From Thermofilaceae archaeon (GTDB lineage Archaea > Thermoproteota > Thermoprotei > Thermofilales > B69-G16), in contig JALURF010000119.1 in assembly GCA_027017165.1 (NCBI GenBank), forward strand, positions 1-9,341: a stretch of 9,341 bases of DNA, in the 5' to 3' direction. How positions within the stretch are numbered: position 1 is the first letter of the stretch; each line of letters begins with the position of its first letter. Both the position numbers and the translations under genes were made by a program. Below the pieces are notes generated by a model. That model made no database searches. It was not told the origin of the DNA and worked only from the letters and a program-made list of their open reading frames with translations. Shown one piece after another: positions 4,969 to 9,341 of this stretch.

Positions 4969-5907
4969 GTGAAGATGATATACGCCGTCGAAGCAACGAA
5001 GCTAACGAAATACTTCGGATCTTTTAAGGCAGTGGACAGTATCGACCTCAAAGTTAGAAAAGGAGAGATTTTCGGTCTTTTGGGTCCTAATGGAGCGGGT
5101 AAGACGACTACTATAAGGATGATACTGGGTTTGCTCAAGCCTTCTGCGGGCACTGTTAAAGTTTTCGGAGTGGACGTTGCTAAAAATAGGAAGGAAGTTT
5201 TAAAAATCACGGGCTATATGCCGCAGCGTTTTAGCCTCTACGAGGATTTAACGACAGAGGAGAATTTGAGGCTCTTCGCTTCTCTGTACGGTTTAAAAGG
5301 AAGAGATTTAGATGAGAGGGTAGGAGAGCTTCTGGACGAGTTTCAGCTGAGGGAGTACCGCTATAGATTAGCTGGAAAATTGAGCGGCGGGACTAAACAG
5401 AGACTAGCGCTGGCTGTTGCTCTCGTCCATAAACCGAGGCTTTTAATCGTAGACGAGCCTACCGCTGGCGTAGATCCTCCCATTCGAAGGTATTTCTGGG
5501 AGTATTTTAGAAAACTCCGCCAAGAAGGAGTGACTATCCTCGTCACGACACACTACATGGATGAGGCAGAGAACTGCGATAGGCTAGCTTTAATGAACAG
5601 GGGGAAAATAGTGGCCCACGGGACTCCCCAGGGGATAAAAAGATTGGCTTATGGAGGAGATATAGTCGAGCTCTATACTGAGCGTCGGGCGTTGCTTTAC
5701 TTGAAGTCTTTCGATGGAGTTAAAACTATTCTTAATAAAGATGTGAAAGATGGAGTTTTAAGAGTTAAAGTGTTGGTCGACGATGCCTCGGATAGACTCG
5801 TGCCTATAGTTAAGAACTTGGAGGAGAAGGGGGTTAAAGTGCTTAGGGCTAATCAGGTTTTCGTAAGCCTCGAAGATGCTTTTATAAAATTGACGGTAGG
5901 TGATTAG
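4969..5907 (+). CDS. ABC transporter ATP-binding protein (ABC-2/DrrA-CcmA type)
   Basis: This 312-residue ATPase energises the exporter. All motifs are intact: Walker A GPNGAGKTT (39-47), Q-loop Gln at 86 (GYMPQ), signature LSGGTKQRLALAVAL (138-152), Walker B LLIVDEP with D162 and E163, D-loop AGVDP (166-170) and switch His H195. The C-terminal extension (about 215-312), with its GDIVELYTERRAL region and a final VFVSLEDAFIKL, is typical of DrrA/YbhF-like proteins that work with ABC-2 permeases. The GTG at 4969 is 25 bases from the TATA element. An ATG two codons later (4975) is an alternative; the GAAGTGA before it is only a weak ribosome binding site. The permease gene follows with a one-base gap, so the two form one transporter. 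Export rather than import is implied by the family; the cargo is not visible. Confidence 0.94.
   Translation: MKMIYAVEATKLTKYFGSFKAVDSIDLKVRKGEIFGLLGPNGAGKTTTIRMILGLLKPSAGTVKVFGVDVAKNRKEVLKITGYMPQRFSLYEDLTTEENLRLFASLYGLKGRDLDERVGELLDEFQLREYRYRLAGKLSGGTKQRLALAVALVHKPRLLIVDEPTAGVDPPIRRYFWEYFRKLRQEGVTILVTTHYMDEAENCDRLALMNRGKIVAHGTPQGIKRLAYGGDIVELYTERRALLYLKSFDGVKTILNKDVKDGVLRVKVLVDDASDRLVPIVKNLEEKGVKVLRANQVFVSLEDAFIKLTVGD
5899..5904 (+). promoter_or_regulatory. Ribosome binding site deciding the permease start
   Basis: GGTGAT, overlapping the end of the ATPase gene, lies four bases before the ATG at 5909. The GTG at 5900 is part of this site and is therefore unlikely to be the initiator, although it opens the longer frame. 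Confidence 0.6.
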
Positions 5908-5908
5908 G

Positions 5909-7009
5909 ATGAGCGCTTTTCTAGCATTAGTTGTTAAAGATGTGAGACAGTTATTGAGAGATCCCAAAACGATGCTAATGGTATTGTTGATGCCGATAAT
6001 AGTGATGGCGTTGTTCGTGGCGGGCTACGGCGGTGGCGGGGGAGAAGTGCCAATAGCCGTCGTGGACCTCGATGGAGGCAAGATATCTTGGCAGCTGATA
6101 GATTTCTTGAGGAATGTCGGAGACTTTAGAGTAGATTACTTCGCCTCAACCCCGGAGAAGGGGGAAATGCTCGTTAAAAAGGGGAAGGTATATGCGACGT
6201 TAATCATCCCAGAGGGCTTCAGCGAAGATGTCCTCCTAGGGAGGAAGACAAGAGTTGAGTTGATTATAGATTCCAGCTACGCCCATATCTCAGAGCTTAT
6301 CTGGGAGGCTTTAAACGCCGCCGTTCAGGAGTTTCAGAGAAAAGTCTCCGAGAAGTATAACACTTTTAGCATTACCGTTAATAAGAGGACAGTCTATGGC
6401 CCCCAAGTTACTAGAGTGGAGAATTTCGTCCCTGTGGTGATGGGGATACTGCTCCATCTAGTGCCTATGAGCTTGATAGCTGTTTCTATAAGCAGGGAGA
6501 GGGAGAGGAGGACTTTCGAGCAACTCATAGTAACCCCTATAAACAGTAGCGATATTATAATGAGTAAGCTCCTCGCCTACGCCCTGATAACTATATCAGA
6601 CATGGTGGTTACTCTCTGGGTTTCTGTAGAGCTTTTCAACGTCAGAGTTAAAGGAAGCTTTCTAGACTTGCTCATAGTCAGTTCTATAATGTTGCTCTGT
6701 TCTCTCAGCCTCGGCTTGCTCATCTCCGTGGTTTCGAAAAATCAGCTTCAAGCATATCAAACCGCTATATTCCTGTTCATACCCTCAATGCTCTTCACAG
6801 GCTTCCTAACCCCAGTCGAGCTCCTCTCGGGCGAGGTTAGACTTATCAGCAAACTCCTCCCCCTATACTACTTCCTTAGAACTTTCCGCAATATACAGCT
6901 TAGAGGATGGACTTTATACGAGACGATATACGAGGTCGAGGTATTAGCTTTTCAGACGATATTCTTCCTCTTACTATCTATAAAACTGTTAAAGTTGAGG
7001 GTGGAGTAG
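5909..7009 (+). CDS. ABC-2 type transporter permease (YbhR/DrrB-like)
   Basis: This 366-residue membrane subunit has the classical ABC-2 layout. Numbered from the ATG at 5909, a short cytoplasmic start (MSAFLALVVKDVRQLLRDPK) leads to the first membrane helix (about 21-38), including a Gly-rich GYGGGGGEV end. A large outward-facing domain follows (about 45-170). Five more helices begin near FVPVVMGILLHLVP. Between helices two and three sits the coupling segment SRERERRTFEQLIVTPI, characteristic of YbhR-type permeases that bind the ATPase. The ribosome binding site GGTGAT at 5899-5904 places the start at 5909. The gene is one base after the ATPase and one base before the secreted protein, all in one operon. 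Only one permease is visible; it may work as a homodimer, or a second one may lie beyond the right edge. Confidence 0.93.
   Translation: MSAFLALVVKDVRQLLRDPKTMLMVLLMPIIVMALFVAGYGGGGGEVPIAVVDLDGGKISWQLIDFLRNVGDFRVDYFASTPEKGEMLVKKGKVYATLIIPEGFSEDVLLGRKTRVELIIDSSYAHISELIWEALNAAVQEFQRKVSEKYNTFSITVNKRTVYGPQVTRVENFVPVVMGILLHLVPMSLIAVSISRERERRTFEQLIVTPINSSDIIMSKLLAYALITISDMVVTLWVSVELFNVRVKGSFLDLLIVSSIMLLCSLSLGLLISVVSKNQLQAYQTAIFLFIPSMLFTGFLTPVELLSGEVRLISKLLPLYYFLRTFRNIQLRGWTLYETIYEVEVLAFQTIFFLLLSIKLLKLRVE
6996..7006 (+). promoter_or_regulatory. Ribosome binding site of the secreted multidomain protein
   Basis: A GAGGGTGGAG stretch inside the last codons of the permease gene ends about 4-5 bases before the ATG at 7011. 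It supports that start and translational coupling. Confidence 0.55.
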
Positions 7010-7010
7010 C

Positions 7011-9341
7011 ATGAAGAAGTTAACATATTTCCTAGTCATAATAATGCTGGCGACGTGCATCCCTCTAACCCAGGCTAAACCTGGAGATTTCGAAATAGTA
7101 GACGCTTATTGGAGCGCCCCGCCAGTAGCTGGAGCGCCCAACATACTGGTAGTAAAGGTAGAGTATACGAGCTCTGAAGGAGTGGAGAACGTAACGGCGG
7201 TTCTAACGCTATTGGATGTTGCTGGAGTCGATCTAGAGGCTAGCGATTCCTACAACGGCTCAGTAACTCAAGGGCTTAGAATAGAATTTTCCTTCAATTT
7301 CACCATACCGGAAGGAGCTAAGGCATCCTACTATGAGGCTGTATTAAACCTGAAATACTTCAAAAACGGCATTTTAACAAGCGAGAATCTTAGACTGCAA
7401 GTGGGCTTTCTAGGTTCTCCTATGTTTTCAATAAGCCCTAATAAAAACACTTTAACTAGAGGTAAAACCGAAGAGGTGAAATTATCGATAAAAGTCGAAG
7501 AAACCCCTGCCAGAAACATCGAAATCAGGGTTACGCCAGCCTCGCCCTTCATCACCGTAATTGGCGGAAATTTAGAGAGAAAGGGAATAGTGGAAGTCGG
7601 AGCGGTGTTAGAGCTGAATCTTAAATTGATAGTGGATAGCAACGCTGGGGATTCCGTAGCTATAACTGTCACTATATCTTATTCGGATTTCTCAAGAACT
7701 CCTGGAACCGTCGCGGAGACTATAGGATTTAAAGTTTTAGGATATTCGATGCCGAAGTTAGAAGCCAGTTTAAGACCTAACAAAGTAGTCTCGGGTAAAG
7801 CCGCAGCTATGTACATATCTATAGTTAACGAGGGAGGGAGTACTGCAAGGCAGGTCTACGCCACAGTCTCCCCTGCTTCGCCTGGGGTAGCTGTTCTCCA
7901 AGGCTCTTCTCAAAATCTAGGAGATATACCTCCCGGAGGATCTAGGTCCTTCAGTATCGTGGTTAGAGCCGATAGAGGTTTAAGCGGAACCGCTAATCTG
8001 CTTTTAACTCTAACCTATCTTGATGAGAGCGACGATTCCCACGTGGTTACGCTAAGCCTAGGTTTTGAGATTTTAAAAGCCCCGATCCCGATCCTCACAG
8101 TTTCCACGGAGGAAAACATCCTGCCCTTAGGCAAGGAGAAAAACCTATCATTAACTATATCTAATATAGGCGATGGAAAAGCCGTAGATGTAGTCCTAGA
8201 CGTGATTTCAGGACAGGGCTTTATGGTGCTCTCCAACAGCCGCTTCCTAATAGGAGAACTAAAGCCAGGCGAAACTAGACGAGTACAGCTCAAGGTTTTT
8301 GCTTCTCCAGCTTTCAGAGAAAGCTCTATAGTAAACCTGAGATTAAAATACTACGATGAGTACGGCGAGGAATATAACGACGTGTTAAACTTAGCTTTTA
8401 AAGTAGAGGAGCCGGGCAAGCCCTTGCTAGAGCTTAAACCGCTTAACCTCACCCTATTCCCCAACAAAGTGAATAAGGTTTATTTCGAGGTTTTGAATAG
8501 CGGGTTAGGATCGGCCCGTAATGTCTCTGTGTCGTTTGCGTCTCCTAGTCCTGAGATAGCCTCGCTAGTAGGAGTATCCACTTATACTCTTGAAGAAATA
8601 GAGCCGAACCAGACCGTAGTACTGGAGTACGAAGTTTTCGTACAGCCTAGAGTTTACGGGGCTATTCAGCTCTTGGCTTCCCTAAGCTATCAAGACGAGT
8701 ATGAGAACTACTATAGTAGAATTTTAGGGGTAGGCTTTAAAGTAGAGGGAGTGTGGGAGCTCTCGGTGCTACAGGTTAAAACTAGTCCCACGGCGCTCTT
8801 CCCCGGCGATAAAATGGTGAAACTAGTCGTAATCTTATCCAATACGGGAGATTACATGGCTAAAAACGTGAATCTAACACTGATAGGTGGGAAATACATA
8901 AAACCATCTACGCTTACAACGTCTATAGCTTTTCTGCCCTACCTACCAGTTGGAGAAACGGCTTCTATAATTTTCCTAGTCGATATAAGTGAGACAGCTC
9001 CTCCTGGAAATCACGAAGTTTTAATAGAAGCAGATAGTCAAAAAATAGTTTTCAGGCTTACAGTTTTTGAAAAAGCAGTACTGGAAGCAGTTAACGTAAC
9101 AAATCTCTACACTTACCCGGGCGAGAGGGGTTATAGGATAATCCTAAGCGTGAAGAACTTGTCAAATTACACCGTCGAAGATGTACGAGTAGATCTATAC
9201 TCGCCCTTCATAACGGGGACTACGAGCGCTAGAATAGGGGAAATGTTGCCAGAAGAGGAGAGATTAATAGTCTTCGAAGTAGATGTAGACGAGTCAACTC
9301 CTATCGGGATATTGCCAGTCGACGCTAGAATTTCGTGGAAT
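7011..9341 (+). CDS. Large secreted protein of tandem Ig-like (NEW3/CARDB, COG1361-like) domains; partial, runs off right edge
   Basis: The frame from the ATG at 7011 is open for 777 codons to the window end. Residues 1-22 are a signal peptide (MKK, hydrophobic core, cleavage after TQA). The rest is seven all-beta Ig-like domains at about 25-135, 136-246, 247-358, 359-468, 469-581, 582-687 and 688 onward. Each begins with a PxxxxxG-type strand (for example LRPNKVVSGKAA), followed by an N-x-G turn (SIVNEGGSTAR, TISNIGDGKAV, VILSNTGDYMAK) and ends near GFKV. These are hallmarks of the NEW3/CARDB class of cell-surface domains. At least ten N-glycosylation sequons are present, which suits an archaeal surface protein. 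A C-terminal membrane anchor probably lies beyond the window. It shares an operon with an ABC-2 exporter, so it may be the exporter's extracellular partner. Cys16 (LATC) is a poor lipobox. Exact role unknown. Confidence 0.9.
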   Translation, partial: MKKLTYFLVIIMLATCIPLTQAKPGDFEIVDAYWSAPPVAGAPNILVVKVEYTSSEGVENVTAVLTLLDVAGVDLEASDSYNGSVTQGLRIEFSFNFTIPEGAKASYYEAVLNLKYFKNGILTSENLRLQVGFLGSPMFSISPNKNTLTRGKTEEVKLSIKVEETPARNIEIRVTPASPFITVIGGNLERKGIVEVGAVLELNLKLIVDSNAGDSVAITVTISYSDFSRTPGTVAETIGFKVLGYSMPKLEASLRPNKVVSGKAAAMYISIVNEGGSTARQVYATVSPASPGVAVLQGSSQNLGDIPPGGSRSFSIVVRADRGLSGTANLLLTLTYLDESDDSHVVTLSLGFEILKAPIPILTVSTEENILPLGKEKNLSLTISNIGDGKAVDVVLDVISGQGFMVLSNSRFLIGELKPGETRRVQLKVFASPAFRESSIVNLRLKYYDEYGEEYNDVLNLAFKVEEPGKPLLELKPLNLTLFPNKVNKVYFEVLNSGLGSARNVSVSFASPSPEIASLVGVSTYTLEEIEPNQTVVLEYEVFVQPRVYGAIQLLASLSYQDEYENYYSRILGVGFKVEGVWELSVLQVKTSPTALFPGDKMVKLVVILSNTGDYMAKNVNLTLIGGKYIKPSTLTTSIAFLPYLPVGETASIIFLVDISETAPPGNHEVLIEADSQKIVFRLTVFEKAVLEAVNVTNLYTYPGERGYRIILSVKNLSNYTVEDVRVDLYSPFITGTTSARIGEMLPEEERLIVFEVDVDESTPIGILPVDARISWN

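Noticed and set aside
5900..5908. GTG at 5900 as permease start
   Set aside because: It lies within the GGTGAT ribosome binding site and overlaps the ATPase stop; the ATG at 5909 is correctly spaced.
7331..8293. Minus-strand open frames at 7331-7672 and 8015-8293
   Set aside because: They lie opposite the secreted multidomain protein, whose frame is open throughout with clear domain repeats; the minus-strand products are Ser/Pro-rich with no family features.
1..9341. tRNA, rRNA, transposase or integrase genes
   Set aside because: No tRNA-like TPsiC/anticodon pattern, rRNA core sequence or transposase motif was noticed on either strand by eye; a covariance-model search would be needed to exclude small RNAs.

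Overview
The window looks like chromosomal DNA of a thermophilic archaeon, probably of the TACK/Thermoproteota type. This is inferred from gene families and signals, not from any marker gene. Start sites with an AT-rich TATA element about 25 bases upstream (leaderless transcripts) alternate with internal operon genes that carry GGTGAT/GAGGT-type ribosome binding sites. Several families are typical of thermophilic archaea: AbrB/VapC, HEPN/MNT, DUF3782 coiled-coil nuclease and the DUF123 nuclease. The genus cannot be named from what is visible.

Left part (1-2142). A membrane protein runs off the left edge on the minus strand. It is followed by a small two-helix membrane protein with a TRASH-like zinc finger, also on the minus strand. 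Divergent from these is a HEPN/MNT pair (overlapping genes; toxin-antitoxin type). Next come a YfbR/HDDC2-like HD phosphohydrolase and a 16-codon ORF with a good ribosome binding site that collides with the next gene.

Middle part (2117-4719). A minus-strand DUF3782-like protein has a coiled coil containing a perfect 47-base internal repeat and a PD-(D/E)XK nuclease domain. A plus-strand two-gene unit follows: an AAG/MPG-type alkyladenine DNA glycosylase and a DUF123 (Uri/GIY-YIG-like) nuclease. Both point to DNA repair. Convergent to it, on the minus strand, is a VapB(AbrB)-VapC(PIN) toxin-antitoxin operon. Its promoter TATA element is bracketed by an inverted repeat of TTCTGAA, with a third copy at the same 17-base spacing.

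Right part (4969-9341). A tightly packed plus-strand operon has one-base gaps between its genes. It encodes an ABC ATPase, an ABC-2 permease of the YbhR/Drr type, and a very large secreted protein still open at the right edge (at least 777 residues). That protein is a string of seven Ig-like domains (NEW3/CARDB/COG1361 type) repeating about every 110 residues. It has no ORF of its own inside the window with a stop codon, but it is clearly coding. Together the three genes look like an exporter with a dedicated cell-surface partner. This is the most interesting system in the window and its function is unknown.
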